NCBI RefSeq assembly: GCF_021130785.1
Contig: NC_060215.1
Location: 72,740,001-72,804,000 of the forward strand
From: Homalodisca vitripennis
Taxonomy: Eukaryota; Arthropoda; Insecta; Hemiptera; Cicadellidae
DNA length: 64,000 nt
Reading direction: 5' to 3'
The position numbers and the translations under genes were made by a program. The notes beneath the pieces were generated by a model that ran no database searches, had not been told where the DNA came from, and saw nothing but the letters and a program-made list of their open reading frames with translations. Positions 1 through 13,925 of this stretch are shown piece after piece; within the stretch, counting starts at the first letter, position 1; each line of letters opens with the position of its first letter.

Positions 1-2150
1 TTTGAATGTGTCATTTACACAGAGCATGTACACATTTGCATTTAGACATTCTTATCCTATTACAAATTGAAAGGTTCAAAACCAATACAGCATTTGTAAC
101 TTTTTGAACTAACATTAGCATGTATAAAGCAAATGGTACCATCTGATCAGCATTGCACCAGCCACTTTACACATGAAAGTAAATAAAGAAACTTATTGAT
201 CTGTTAGCTACGAAAATGTGTAATGTCATTACAGTTTAGCAGTCATTCAAATCTACACCTTAAATATGCTCTCAGATTTAAAATACAATGAAATTGTATG
301 CTGCTGCTGACGCAAAAATTAGAAATGGATAATTTCTAACGTGTATTAAAAATTTAAATAGCCGACATTTAGAAATAAATTAACATAAAAAGCTACATCT
401 TTATATTTTTGAGTGGGTTGTCCTCTCTTCACACCTATATAATCATGTAAAATTTCATTTGAGATGCTCTAGTAGTTTTTTTTTTCAGTAACATACTGGT
501 TAATTAATACTCTTAAATAAATCCTATTGTTTATAAAATTAATTAGATGTCAATCATAGAGTTACATAAAAGTAGAATCTTTTTTGAAGATAAAACATTA
601 ATGACTGAACAAATTTTGTAGCTGTATAATAGAATATATTACAATTTGGGGTTGTTAGTGTACGTGCTTAGTTACTGACACAGTTTTACATTTGATATGT
701 AAGATATATGATGAAAGTAATATAAAATATGGAATCATCTGTGTTGCCCCTTTCCAAGAAGTGCACAAAAATAAAGTTCTTAGTATAAATATACATTTTT
801 CTATCGCTATCTATCGATTTATGAAACAGTGGTGTCAAGTATTTTACAGAACATAAAACTATAAAAACACTAATTTTGTTCAGAGGTAGTAAAATTATAA
901 AGCAATAATAAAATTCTAGTAATATTGTTCTTACCCGCTTAAATGCTTAAAATGTATAAATATGACTTAATAAACAATGTTGTATGCATTGTTTTCACCA
1001 CATTTTTAATTTGTATTTTCTTATTGTCAGAAGTTAAATTGTTTAGCTCTAGCTTGGCATGGGGGTTTTCTAAAGGAATTACAGTGGAATCAATGGAGGA
1101 AGCATTCACAAGGTGAGGTCACTGCACAGACCCCCGCACATTGTGTCCACAAAGTACATAAGCTCTCAAAACACAGGCACAGAGCACTTGGTGGCACAGA
1201 AGTACAGTATACACCTGCCACCTATACAAATACAGAAGTTGACTAGGAATTGAGGATAAATTAGGTCTTCTAAGAAAACTTCAACTTCTCAAAAGTTTAT
1301 ATATTATGGAGTATTTCAATATTCTGATTATTGTATTGAAAGTGAAGGTAATTTACTATATTTGCATATAGTTAAGTGAATCGCTATAATTATTTTAAGA
1401 GCCGACATTAGGACTTTAACATTACAACTGTGTGCTATTATTTTTTATTATGTGTATCATATTTATGCTGTTTCTATAAATGTATTTAATTTATGATCGT
1501 ATTAAAAATAATGGTGCTTAAAAACAAAAACATTGTCAATAGCTCACTAAATGTTTTAGTGAGAAATAGGTTTTGTGAGTATCCAGACAAAGGATTAATA
1601 CATGCTTTTTATAAAATAGGTGGAATATGTTTGGAAATAAAAAATAGAATAAAAACTAGAAACAGGGTATATTTTAGAAGTAGAAGCCTAAATTAACAAT
1701 TGAGAAGTAATTTCTTATAGTTTTTATTTTATTTATACCTATTATTTCTTGGATATTATAATATTCAATAAAACTTATGTCTAATAAAACCGATTTTTGA
1801 TAATCTAATACTATAAGATACATGTTTATTTTTTTGCTGTAATTCAATATTATTTGAATGAGCAACTAACATACTTTCCTAGTCGCTGGTGAACAAGCAA
1901 AAATAACTTGATGAGCGGGTTAACAGTTTTATATATTTCAGTTCGTTATGCAATTGTAGCATTGCTGAATTAAAAATGTATAATATGTCCCATTAATTGT
2001 ATTTAGTCCTATTATTCAAATGAATACAGTGATTAATACGTTGGTCAGTGTTACTTAACACGTGAGCACACACACTTATTTATTTTCGTGATATAACGCA
2101 TTACGGTAATTTGCTCACATCTTGTTTGATTGTCTCTTGTCATAATATTA
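1..2150. other. AT-rich intronic or intergenic stretch
   Basis: No coding region, repeat or RNA gene is supported here. Short ORFs are scattered and compositionally like noise. A block at about 1040-1250 is noticeably richer in G and C than its surroundings but has no convincing splice sites or reading frame. Given the CADPS exons downstream, the stretch is probably CADPS intron, although no upstream exon was found to prove it. Confidence 0.5.
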
Positions 2151-2154
2151 ATCC

Positions 2155-2560
2155 TTTTTATATAGAGTGCAACAAAAAGGTTGGGCTGGCTATGTATTTT
2201 CAGATTTTATGTGTGATTCTGAGCTAAAAATGAAGAATAACTTTTTCTCCAATTTTCACTTCATTTAGCCGCTAGCTGCCATTTTTGTATTTTTTTATTA
2301 ACAAATTATTATTTCTAAAACTAGTTAAGATAAAGAAACCAAATTTGGCACATAAATTTAAATAGGGAAGAGGAAAATAAAAAAATAATCATGTTATTTT
2401 CTTTAATATTAACAAAGTGGCGTCTGTTGAAAATTTTTAAAGTTAAATAACAAACAAAACAGGATAGTTATAAAAAATTTACTAGATATAAACTATTTGG
2501 AGACTTTTATTGCAACTCCAACGGTACTAGTTTTAACGGAATCCGTCAAGCGAGCACGAC
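2155..2560. mobile_element. MITE-like fragment, mariner style, no clear ends
   Basis: The stretch has the layout of one half of a foldback MITE: a poly-A/T-rich core, a CTAGTTAAGATAAAG motif followed by a run resembling 'accaaatttggcac', and a GTGGCG block near 2418. The motif AGTTAAGATAAAG also occurs in the intact MITE at 33271-33720 (around 33432), in the same relative setting. No matching terminal inverted repeat was found on the right, so this is called only as a fragment. Confidence 0.3.
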
Positions 2561-2790
2561 CACTTTAAAGGTATGCTTGCACAAGCTGTGAGCAGCAAAC
2601 ATGTTGTTTTTTGATAGGTATGTGTAGGTGTTTTACATTGGTTATAAAACTTTTAAAAGATACCAACTATTTTGAATTTTTTATAACAATTCAACAGTAC
2701 TTATTTAAACTAAATCCGTCAATGCATAAGCAAGATCGACCACTTAAAAATACTCCTGTAGAAGCCAGGAGCAACAAACAACTGATAACT
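2466..2790. repeat. diverged tandem duplication, about 175-bp period, two copies
   Basis: Copy 1 (about 2466-2605) and copy 2 (about 2641-2785) align over their length. Both have GTTATAAAA, ACTATTT, a CAAC(T)CAAC block, AATCCGTCAA, CGACCACTT and AGC(A)GCAACAAAC-like segments in the same order and spacing. Copy 2 contains many substitutions and small indels, so the duplication is old. A 105-codon ORF at 2611-2928 overlaps copy 2 but resembles no family I know. Confidence 0.55.
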
Positions 2791-2929
2791 CTCAACTATG
2801 ACATGTTTGGGCTCCCGGCTTGTCACAGAGGGGAGCCCATTGACTCATTTGTTTTAATTAAAATTTTTTGTGATATGCAATTTTCTTTTGAAAAGAATTT
2901 CCAATATTTGGAGAGACCACGCTTATGAA

Positions 2930-3425
2930 ATAAAGTTGTGAGAAAATTAGAAATGTGAGATAGCCATTTTGTGTCATACGTCATATAGTTTTGGAAAACA
3001 TAAACTTTATTTCATGTATATGGAACTTTACTAATGCTATGAAACAAAAACCGATTTTGTTCTTGTATGATTAAAAGCAGGTGTTAATTCAAGAGTTTGG
3101 TAGTAATTAAGAGGTAAAAGATTAAGAGAAAATACAAAGAGGAAAAGTATAGATATTGGTCTTTTTTCTCCTGATCCAATGCTGCATAAGTCACATTGAT
3201 AAGTTGACAGACTATATTGTATGAAGTTATTACAAGAAGGCATGTAGGTTAGACAAAATGTCAAATAACACTACAGAAGCACCCATAAGTTAAAAAATGT
3301 AGAATAACACTAGTAGTGTTAATGTTGGAAGATCTTAAAAAAATCAGTTTCTCTATAATAATAATTATATTAAAATCTGAAGATATTGTTTAGTAAAAAC
3401 TAATAAATCTTTGATAAGAAAAATA
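2930..3425. other. AT-rich stretch, no feature recognised
   Basis: Nothing coding or repetitive is supported. It may be the 3' continuation of the minus-strand LINE relic that begins at 3.4 kb, but no motif shows this. Confidence 0.4.
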
Positions 3426-3429
3426 AAAA

Positions 3430-4400
3430 CGATTTCAGCAGACTAAAAATCTATTAATATTAGAGTTTGGTGATCTGTCAAGAGTAACAATAATTACTTT
3501 AATTTTAGAAGAGCTATTGCCATGATTTCAAATTTAAGATCAGTAGAGAAAGTTTTCTTTGGTTTTACATTGTACACCCTGCTCAAGAAATATTGAATTT
3601 CCATCTCCTTGTGTGCGTAAATCTTTTCTAGAATAACTACTAGCCAAACTAATAGCACATGGAACTTAAAATGGAACTTCTTGTTCATTTAGCCAGTGCT
3701 CATTAAGTGTTGAAATATTAATATCTTTACTATTTCTAATTCATTGGTTGTATTTTTCTATATAAAATACTAAGAGGTTTTGCTGAAAGTTCTTTCATGA
3801 GTTTTTGACTTAAAAATATGTGGCTGGATTCTTAATGCCAGATGTTCGAGACTGGTCATCCATCAAACTCGGGCGATGTGATTTTGCCTTCCCTGATGTA
3901 GCTACTTCCGAAATAATATTTGCAAGCCACTCCTTTTCTGCACTATTTAAATGTCCATGACATGTGAAAAGATTTCTTTCAGCTTTGATAGTCTCTACTA
4001 AATTATAGTTGGAATATTTGTTGTTCGCATGCATCTTGGTCTTCTTTCTTGGTCATTTTTCTGAGATACATCCACCAGAAAAATATTTGGCTGTGTAATA
4101 CTTGATCTTTTTATTAGCTTCATATGCCTCATTTTTTGCAGCTTCGTTTGAACCATATATAACTACCAAAACATTGCTTTTATTAAGATGACTGTATTAT
4201 CTACAACCAGTATGTCCTCTTAGCTTAACAAGTTGGCTTAACAGCAAAATTAACATCTATTTGACTTAAATGACCTTTTCCAATTGAAATATTGCTAATA
4301 GGTATGTCTTCTTCTTCACTTGTCCCAAGAATTCCATATTGATTTGGAGAAGACATGTGGTCTGTGTTATTTTCTAATAAATGATTTAGTCTGCACAATT
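3430..4400 (-). pseudogene. non-LTR retrotransposon (LINE) endonuclease relic
   Basis: Read on the minus strand, 3720-3430 gives recognisable pieces of an apurinic-type endonuclease domain in order: LNEHWLNEQEV (the xSEHWL motif), SLASSYSRKDL (compare the 'FCR..GG' stretch), DLKFEIMAIAL, then KVIIVTLDRSPNSNI, matching the 'iiv.vYRsPnsn' motif of jockey/CR1-type elements. Stops and frameshifts interrupt it. Upstream on the same strand (about 4380-3810) are further open pieces, including a 74-codon ORF and an SSPNQYGILGTSEEE peptide, which probably belong to the same element's N-terminal region, though I could not match them. No target-site duplication was identified. Confidence 0.6.
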
Positions 4401-7400
4401 GCTTCTATTTAACATTACATGAAAATAGCTCTGAATGATTTTTAACTAAACTTCATTCTTTTTCTTCTTTTCAATTATCTTTGCTTATTGTAGTTGAATT
4501 TAACAAGTTTATACTTGAGTTAGGGGGTTCCTATATTTAAGTATTTAACCAGTTAAGTTTTCTTTCTAGCAGGACTTTTTTCTGTTTCTGTTGCCAAAAT
4601 CTATAGATTAGTAGTATGATTCCTAAATATTTAATTTCTTTATTTTTACTTTCTACACCTTCAAGACTTAATTGTTTCAGTTTGAGATTGAACCTCCTGA
4701 GTGATATATTTTAGTATTTCTAAGTTAGGATATTGTTCTGATCCATGCAATACAAGAAGAAAAACATTTATTACAAATCAATTTTTTTAAATAATTTATG
4801 TAAGTTGTATTCTTCAATGAGCATGGAAGTACATTTCAAGTAATAGCATTTAGAACACATATCCCTACATAATACAGCTTGAACACATTTGCTGACAAGC
4901 TCAGAACATTGATCTCAAAGAGATTTTGTTGTTTTATTATTTTAAGCAATAGATCACTTATTAAATAATATTACATAGATCAATATTAATTTATAACATT
5001 ATAAATACAAAATATAGTTCATATATCTCAAAACAGTTTTATTTTAAAATATACAAGGGATTTAATAATAAATCAAGTAGTAATTATATTACCAACCAAT
5101 AAATGCAGATAAGCACAAGCTTAAAACTACATGAATTGAGACAATCCTGTACTCAGTCTCACAGAAACTTTCAAATTTGACCATCATCTGGCTGATAAGG
5201 TAGTAATAGTTGTTTGGTAATCTTGCAAATAACATTTATGGGTAAACATGAAAAATAAAAAATATAATTCAAAAAGTTATTTCAGACTTTAAAAAATTGA
5301 GCTTAGGCTTCTAGGATATATAATTATATAAATTTATGTTCATGCAATTTGCTATAATATTACTGCCGAAAATGAGTTCAAATTCAAACTGTTTATTGTA
5401 GCAAATGCCCTTTAGAGAAAGAAACGAGCTGTCCAATGAATTTACTGGTAATGGGGATGTCAGCTGTATAAATGTCTTTAAGGATTGGTGTAAACTGTAT
5501 CATGAAAACAGTCTAAAAGAAGAAGCTATCCATAAATAGTTCTCTTCTTTTACTCAGAAAAATTTAATTAAACTACAAGTATATAAAAGATAAAATTATA
5601 TGCTGAAATTTATCATTTTAAAATGTTTATTTCTTAGTCATTTTTATATGTAAATATTAAAATACACTAAACTATTGATGTGACTGCTTTAACATTTCTT
5701 TCATCACCTTTTGGGAGAACCAATTAAGGAAAATTGACCAAGTAGGCAGGATAAGAGGATTATCAGACATGTTGTACCTTTCTTTAATACAATAGAAAGA
5801 GTATTGCAATAGAAAGCAATGCAACATAAATCATAACTCGATGAAGAATTGTCTACCTGTAGCTTATAGATAAGAAAAATTCACTACAGGAGTTAAAAAA
5901 CAGTTTTTGAAGTACAGTTGGTTTTAAATCATGACAAACTATTGGCAAATAGTGTGGAAACGGAATAGAGCAGGTTTCTTGCACATTGTGCAAACGTAAC
6001 AGCACTTCTTGGAAACTGGTTTCAACCAGCCGTTACATTGCATGCAATCATTTTGTTTCTTAATCGTTATAAAAATAGTACACCATTTTGTATGCACAGT
6101 AATGTGTAGAGTAAGTTTATTGGATTACAGTTGTAGATATATGTATATATTGAGTCGTATCTATTGTCAGTTCTGTTTTCTGTATTTTATATCTCACAAT
6201 GATTATCAGTGCCAGCAGAATGGACAACAGGAAGTCATAAGGCTGAAAATCTTTAGAATTTTACTTGATTTTACATCATTTGAACCAGTTTTACATGAAG
6301 ATTATAGTAATTTAATTTCTTGTACAATTTACAGAGAATTGAACCATAAACATCTAATGCTATACTAGTATGTCATTGTGTCAGTGCATATAGACAGCCT
6401 TTGCCATGGCTCTTATGTACTGGGATAGCTTAAATCATTAAAATAGAGTACAATATTTTTAATAGTACCCAAGTTCATTTTATGTTTACAAATGTATTTT
6501 CATATTAAATGTGATACTCTTGTATATGAAAAAATAAAAAAAGTGTTAAAAAAATGCTTTTACATTCATTAATACTTTTTTATCAAAAGTTTTAGCAGTT
6601 AATTTGAAGATGTAAGTGTTTTGAATTATTATTTCATATAAAATATTACTGCCACTCAATATCACAGTTTTAAAATTCACCAAGAAATTTATTGAAATCT
6701 GTGGAAGGGATTATAAGGGAACCCATAGACCTCTTGGATTTTCTTGTCCTCAAAATAACTCATATCTCCCAGAGCTTATGATTTATTTATGATTTCCAAA
6801 CTTAATCTATTTCTGCTGGATCTGTTCATATAGTATGTAAACTTCATAAGATTATCAAAGTATATTATCATACTTTAGAATCATCACACATTAACATATT
6901 TTTGTAGATGGTACATTTGTTTTTTTCTTCTTTGAAGCAGTTTAATATTTGTATTAGCTTGTTGGGTATTCATAGTTATACATAGTGTTTAATATTATAA
7001 GATATTCTTTCTATAAGTTACTATAGGCAGATTCAGGGAGGTATGTCGGACAGGTACTCTGGACAATTTATTATAAAATCAAAATAATGTATTTGAGATT
7101 ATATTGATCCTACAGCTTTCAGTGCACTCATTGTATTCTATTGAATAGATAAGTTTTATCTATACAAGGAAGTAGAATCTTGCTGGATTTTAAATACATG
7201 ATTTGACTGTTTCTCAAATCTTTTGCAATAATTATATACTTTACAATTATTTTAAACTAGCAAAAGTAAACCGTTCATTGTTCATAATTGTTAGAGAATT
7301 TAAATATTAATTTTATAAGAGTTTATAATATAGTGGTGTTAAACAGTCATACAATAGACAGAACTTTAATTTGACACGTGATTTTAATACAGTCTATAGC

Positions 7401-10400
7401 TTTCAATATATAATAAAGATTTAACAATTTCATCATTTCGATTTACTAAAATAAAACTAAACTTTCTATTTTTTTAGTATTTAAAAACATATTATTTATT
7501 GATGGAAAATTGTTGATGGATATTTTTAATCACTTTGATATTCAAAATATCAGACGTAAACTCTATATATTTGTTTCATTTTAAACATTCTAATCCCAAC
7601 ATGAATTAATAAATTCATATAGTTTGGAAAAACGTACCTCTGACTTTATAATTTTTAAGAAAACCTTAAATGTGTAAAGATTCTGGATCCCTTTCATTAT
7701 ACTTCAAATAGTAACTTAATTTCAGATACTTTATTTGCCTTCAATACTTGCTGGATCTGCCAAAGTAATTCATCACTCTTTATAAATATGTTAACTGTAA
7801 ATTTACATTGCTTAAACACAAGAAATGTATACTCATAAGAGGGTGTTTAGTCTGTACAAGGCCTATCTCATCATACAAAGTATCAAAATATATGTCAAAT
7901 GGACTGTAGATCTAGCGCATATAAATAACCATCAGCACTGAAGGTAGAAGGGGTGAACAAATATGTGACTTTATAGGAAGGTTGAAGGTTTTAAACAGAA
8001 TGGTACAGTTATTATCAAAAGATAAACTGAAGCCTTAAACACATGTGATTGGTATATTAGTGGTCTGTGTTGCTCTACGAATTGACTTTAGGGTTTAAAT
8101 ATTGACATATTCCTACATTCCACTTCTTCATAAAATATTTTAAATTAAGATTAGTATGTTTGGAGCCAAGAGTGAATTGACTAGATTCTGCAACTGAATC
8201 TCCCGTGAATTGCCATGTCTCTAATTACTGGAAATACAGAAATCATGTTTATCTCCTAAACTTCCATAAAACATTATAGCTGTTTTTATACATGACTATA
8301 CAAATTTCATAGTTGTATATGATAATGTTATGTATATACATATTATGTATGTTTCCAACAAATGATTCAATATGACGTAGGTTCATATCATAATATCTAA
8401 TATCATGGATTGAATTTTTTTCGTTCATTTTAAGTTTATAATACGTATTATAAGTGAATGGTACAAATATACTTCCAATACATCTTTGCAAGTAAAACAC
8501 ATATATTCTCGAAACCCTTTTTATGAAATAAAATTAGAAGATATGGGGTCATCCTTAAATTAAATAATGCCCCAGGAAGGGTGTGGGTTTTAACGCAGCA
8601 GTATATAACTATGAAACCTTAATAATTAATTGCTTGAATTCGGTCACAAAATTTCCCCATTTCCCTCCCCCCCAAACATTTCAAAGATAGTATTATATTC
8701 CCCCAATTGTGTGTAACAATACAGTGAGTACAGTGCTGAGTGATTGTTTTGTTACATTGTGGTAACATTTAGATCTAAAAAGGTGTATAAAAATACACAT
8801 CCTGAGATAAAACAGCAAACAGTTAAAAATATGTACATTTATGGAATGCTACTTTTATATTACTAAAATACGTTTACTTTGGATTTTGAAATTATCTTTA
8901 TTATATTACAATTAAAACAAACAACAATTACAATGGTTTTTTATTATTATTGTTATTATTAGAATAATATCAATTGGAGCAGTGGTGTTGTTGACAGCAT
9001 TACATAATTTTTAGGGGGTTTAGTGTTACCGTTACAAGTTTATTATAAATAGGGGCAATCTGAAAAGTTGGATTTTAGTGTTACGTAATTAAGGGACAGC
9101 CTCTAGAGGATATGACTTATAGCACTAAAGACATGGTAATTTTTCTGAACGCCTCCAAATTAATTTAAAATAGTGTGGTATTCTTGGTTACCAAAAAGTG
9201 GCCTAACTGCAAAGGAAGATTGAGTTAGTGGTTGATTTGGTAGTTTTTTGTATAAAGCCTGAATAAGTTAACATTTGAAAGAATTCTCCTCACAATGTAT
9301 TCTCTTCAGCCAGCAATAATTCCTAGACCAGCAATGTTGAGCAATTTTAGATTTTACCATTAGCCTGTGTCTCATATTGTCTTTATGTTCTTTAATTTTC
9401 ACATATAGTGGTTGTTTTGTCTTTCTCATGTATCACAAGAACATTTTATACTTTAAAAATATTTCTTTTAGTCCTGCGTGCCATTTTTTGTTTGTTTGGT
9501 TTTTCATAATACTTAATCTAAGTGTTTTGGATTCAAAACACAGTTTTAATATTGTATTTTCTTTCTATTCTTCTCATTTTCTCTGATAGTCCCGGCACAT
9601 AAGTAATTGCTGTGTCCTTACATTTGTATTTGTTATAACTTGCTGATTAAAGATGGTTTCTATTGTTTCTTTTGTATTTATTTATAATAGACTGAGATTA
9701 TATATTTTTTATTTGATCTGATTCAACCTTTTACATTTTCTCTTTTTGTCCATCTTTGTCTGAATACAAGCTCTATGTCGTATCACATAAAACTACTTCT
9801 ATAATTTGTTGTGTTTAAATAAAAAATTCAAACATCAACTAGTATGTGTTTTCTTCCGATAAATTTTTGTCTTAAGAAAGTCCCTATCCCTTACTACAAA
9901 CACGTCCAAAAAGGGAAGTTTATTCTTGATTTCTACCCCCTTTCCATTCCCTCATATTGACAGAAAATTCTACTCTCTAGTTAAAAATATTGATATTGTG
10001 TGAATCATTCTAACTACTTATTCTACACAACTTCTAGCTTAATTTAAGCAAACACATGCTAAATTATTGACCTTTTTCTCACATGATGGTTTTTAACTGC
10101 ATAATCTGTTATCTAACTTCTGTTATGCATTTAATGTACATTATGGTGGTCTCCTTAAGATCAAAGGTATATAATATGTCTTAAAATTTATCTTTATATT
10201 ATTCAAATTAATTGTCTTCGATCACATCAGGAAATCTTTAGAAATAATACCAAATGAAGAAGAAGTTATTGAAAAATCTCAAATATTTAGACAGAAACTT
10301 AATTTTAGATTGTATTTAAAAAATACTCGTCAATACATTACCAATTTAGTAATGTCATTAAAAAATATCTGTCGACCATTTGGTTTGGTTTCTCTTGCTG

Positions 10401-13400
10401 GAGATAAGACATAATATTAATAGTTGTATAAGTTGCTGGTAAAATGTATATTTATTTGTTTATGGGTTTTTATAATAGTCATTTTTAGAAGTAAATTTTA
10501 AATATTTATCTTGAAGACCACTGGATCCCCTACTGCATTGGGGTGTCATCTATCAAATAAGAAAAGCCCTCTGGTTTGAGTCTGCTTATTTTCCTAAATC
10601 AATATTCTGTTTAGCAAAGGTTTGTATTTTTTAATAGTTAGTGTTTTACTTATTTTAAAATTTAATCATAAAGAAGGGAAATTTCATTTTACTTGGTATT
10701 GTGTTGTTTTTTTTTAAGTGTATTGTTTTAATCTTAATTGTTACCCCTTCTTAATGCAGTCAAGGACAGTGAGTTATGTACATGATTTATAATGTTGCTT
10801 TAGTTAGAAGTTTGTATTTTCAGCTATAGTTTTAAAAACTGGCATATCCTGTGGAAAGTTTAATGTAAAAGTAGTGCTTATATTTTTTGCCTTTTGATGC
10901 AGCCAAATAATTAATCAATTAAACTGAAACTATATTTGTTATGTAGTTTTAACAACCTTGGAAAATAAAAGCTTTTATCTAAAATAAAACATTTATTAAT
11001 TTTATGTATGTTCAATCCATAATTTTATATAGCCTAACTGTAATGTTTACTATATGTGGTTCCAAATTTAGTTGAAAAAAATATAATTGAATTCGTAACA
11101 TAAAAATATATTAAATAACTTATTTACTAAATAATTCTAAACATAAAGTGTTATTCAAAACAATTCACCTGATTTTCTATTATGATTATTCACTTTATCA
11201 CAAAATAAGTAATACACCAAGAAGTTCTTAATATGAATAAATAAAGAACATCCTACATTTTCAGTCCTTAAAAGTTCCTAAATTGACTGCTCAGATTCCA
11301 TGACAGCTTTAAAGTTTTATCAAGTCATCATTTTGATGTATGGTCATTTTTTTCAAAAGCAAAATATTGATCAAAAATGTGTTTAGCAGTGTTTGTTTGA
11401 TTGTGTCATTTGATAATGATTATTATTTTAAACTTATGCTTAGTTGTTATTTACCATAGAATAGTTTTTTCTGAACTATGGGCTAGCAATCAACTTTCAC
11501 CAGGTGAATAATTTTGAATAATCTTATTTTATTTGCACTTTAAAGTAGAACATAAATATATTTTTTTAAATATAACATGTCTAAGTATCAGAGACTTCTC
11601 TGAAGGTAGCTGTTGTTACTACAAGTTAAATAAAATTAAAAACATGTTTATTTTACTGCTCATAAAAACATAATAATTTTTTCACTATTAATTTCCTTTA
11701 CGATATGTTTACTATACATAAACAAAAGTTTAACCATTTGTTAAGTGTTAATTTTCGCTGTTTTAACTTTGTGTTATTATTTAAAATACAATCTTTTGAC
11801 AATATTACATATTTCAAAAGTAAATGTTTATTTTTGGTCCATTCAAATCAATCTGTTGCATTAATTATTTTGACTAATATTTTTGTTTCTTTTTTCTTAG
11901 GCTATTTGCATGAACAATTTGTTTTTATATTTTCAAAACTTTCCAATCATTTATTTTGAAGTGGCTTTATATTTTAGACATTCAAAGCTTGGATTAGTCT
12001 TTTTCAACAATTTATTAGTGATTTATTTGACCGTAAATTAGTCACATTAGATTATTTTACTCTTTCTCCCATTTACAATTTATATGAGTAAGTATCGTGA
12101 TTGTCTAAAAAAATGTATTTGATGTTTAGTAAAAATATCAACCTCTGAGTTCAAAAATGAGTTTATTGATAATGTTCACGTGTATGCACACATCAGAAAA
12201 ATTAAGTACAAGCTTAAAACCACCAATGATTGTCAAAAGATAAAAACATTAAATATAGATAAAGCTAGTGTATGTTCAGTACTGTGGAGTAATTTGTGAG
12301 ATAAAATGTGAAATACCTCTAATGAGAGGTTGATAAAACCTTTCCTTCTTTTATGATTGACAAGGAAAGAGTAACCATACATGTTCAATGTGACCAATGG
12401 TGCCTTGAACTCAGTGAGACTGAGTGTCAGCAAAGTGGATGTATCTACAGTCACATAATGGAGGGCAAGGCAAAGAATTATTGATGAAGCAAATGCATGT
12501 TCAATCCTGCCTTGCAACCAGCTATGCAGAAAGTTGTATATAATTGAGAGATAACTTCCTGTCACATTAAAATAATCTCAGAATGTTTTACTTTTTTGTA
12601 CCACAAAAATGTTTTTTACCAATGACTGGAAAAGTTATAAATTATTTTAAAGTTAGCTGACCAGTGTACAAAAAACAACAACTAATAACTAAAAATAAGT
12701 TAACCATGTTTGTATTATTTAAAATTTTTGTACCAACAATATTCATTTTTGTATTTTTCAGATGACAGCTCTGGAAATATATAAAGTAAACTTAGTTCCA
12801 AGTGTTCCAACACTTAAGTACTTTGTAAGTGGTACAACACTGTGTTTTTATAGTAAAAATGGATTCAATATTCTGATTTACATTTTTGTGATGATTCCAG
12901 AGCAATTATTTTGGATATAGAAAAATTAATATTGGTGCTATAAAAATATTTTTATTGGCTATAGGAAAAATGTGTTCCATCACATGTAACAAATTATGAT
13001 CTTTAGTTCTGGAAGATACAGAGGTTTGATGTAAATTACTTAATGATCCGTGAATATTTCTATTGTGAAAAAGAGAATGTTCTTAAGTATATTGTTCGAA
13101 ACAGTGTTACAGAAAGTACTCAATAATAATTTTCCTCTTAAAAATCAAATTAATAAACTAAATGTAAATCTAAATAATACATATTACTTAGATCTTACTG
13201 TTTCCCGAAGAACAGACTGAACACAATTAATTAATTCTGTTATGCACCTACTTTTATAAGGAATTATATAAAATGGGAGAAAGTTTTTGTAAGTTAAATA
13301 ATATACCATTTATTAATTTTGTACTTAGAGGTCTCATTTTTACAAAACAATCAAAATAAAGGTGTAGTTGTTTGTTTTATCTTATTTAGTTTTATCTGTT

Positions 13401-13823
13401 CTATATGTTTGCATTATTACTCTTTTTCTTTTGGTTTTCCTAATGCACCTTGTATTGTAATACTTTTTCTATACTTGTTCTTGCACATTGGAATAGTTTA
13501 TAATTAATTGCAATATTTAATAATTATTTATATAATTAAGTACAAATATATTATATAAACAGTGAAAACATCTGAACCAGTGTTATTTAAAATACATAGC
13601 ATATTATTTTTTATTTCACTATAAAATTTACTAAAACTAGTTTAACATTTAAAAATGCAACAATGTTTTTTGTATTAATTATAATTATTTATTTAAAAAA
13701 AAACATACAAACAAAATTATATGGCAAAACTTCAATGTGTACAGATTATAGTACATTATTGAACGCAATGGCTTATATAACCATATTTTTTTATATTAAT
13801 ACTTTTTGGCTTTATTTTCTTAG
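4400..13823. other. long AT-rich, largely featureless stretch (probable CADPS intron)
   Basis: Most of this 9.4 kb holds only AT-rich sequence without recognisable exons, RNA genes or element termini. Two weak exceptions are described separately: a stop-bounded open frame at about 10174-10414 (plus) and a 110-codon frame at 12233-12565 (minus). A tidy 24-nt splice-site-bounded segment at 12762-12785 was considered and rejected on phase. Confidence 0.5.
10174..10414 (+). pseudogene. open frame of about 79 codons, no start, unidentified
   Basis: Between in-frame stops lies an open stretch with no ATG at its left end. It contains HIRKSLEIIPNEEEVIEKS, QKLNFRLYLKNTRQYITN and CRPFGLVSLAGDK. Charged residues and normal-looking amino-acid composition make it more protein-like than the surrounding noise. 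I recognise no family. It could be a relic of a retroelement, such as a Penelope or LINE connector segment, or chance. Confidence 0.25.
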
Positions 13824-13925
13824 ACCAGATGGAGTTGGAACAGTCACTCATGAAGAAAAGGACAAATTCCAGGAAATTAAAGAAAGATTAAGAATTCTGC
13901 TGGAAAATCAAATCACAAACTTTAG
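13824..13925 (+). CDS. Cadps: CADPS/CAPS exon (a), 102 nt
   Basis: This internal exon encodes [16 protein letters not shown], followed by [18 protein letters not shown] and the first two bases of an Arg codon. The peptide is the highly conserved segment just before the MUN region of CADPS (CAPS, UNC-31), a cytosolic/peripheral membrane protein that primes dense-core vesicles for Ca2+-triggered exocytosis through SNAREs. The acceptor is a pyrimidine-rich tract ending TTCTTAG at 13823 and the donor is GTAAGT at 13926. The exon starts on the third base of a codon (phase 2) and ends after two codon bases, matching the next exon exactly. The sequence upstream to 13663 stays open by chance but is intron. 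The preceding CADPS exon was not found and should lie left of the window. Family assignment rests on recognition of the peptide and its continuity with three further exons. Confidence 0.93.

Noticed and set aside
1040..1250. GC-richer block with an AAG acceptor-like site and a GTGAGG donor-like site (about 1072-1111).
   Set aside because: No frame matches any CADPS segment, and the acceptor has no proper pyrimidine tract. Left as unexplained composition.
12762..12785. A 24-nt segment after TATTTTTCAG and before GTAAAC, a possible microexon upstream of the first CADPS exon.
   Set aside because: The first exon in the window begins in phase 2. In that phase this segment starts with A then TGA, an immediate stop. 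The GTAAAC donor is also weak.
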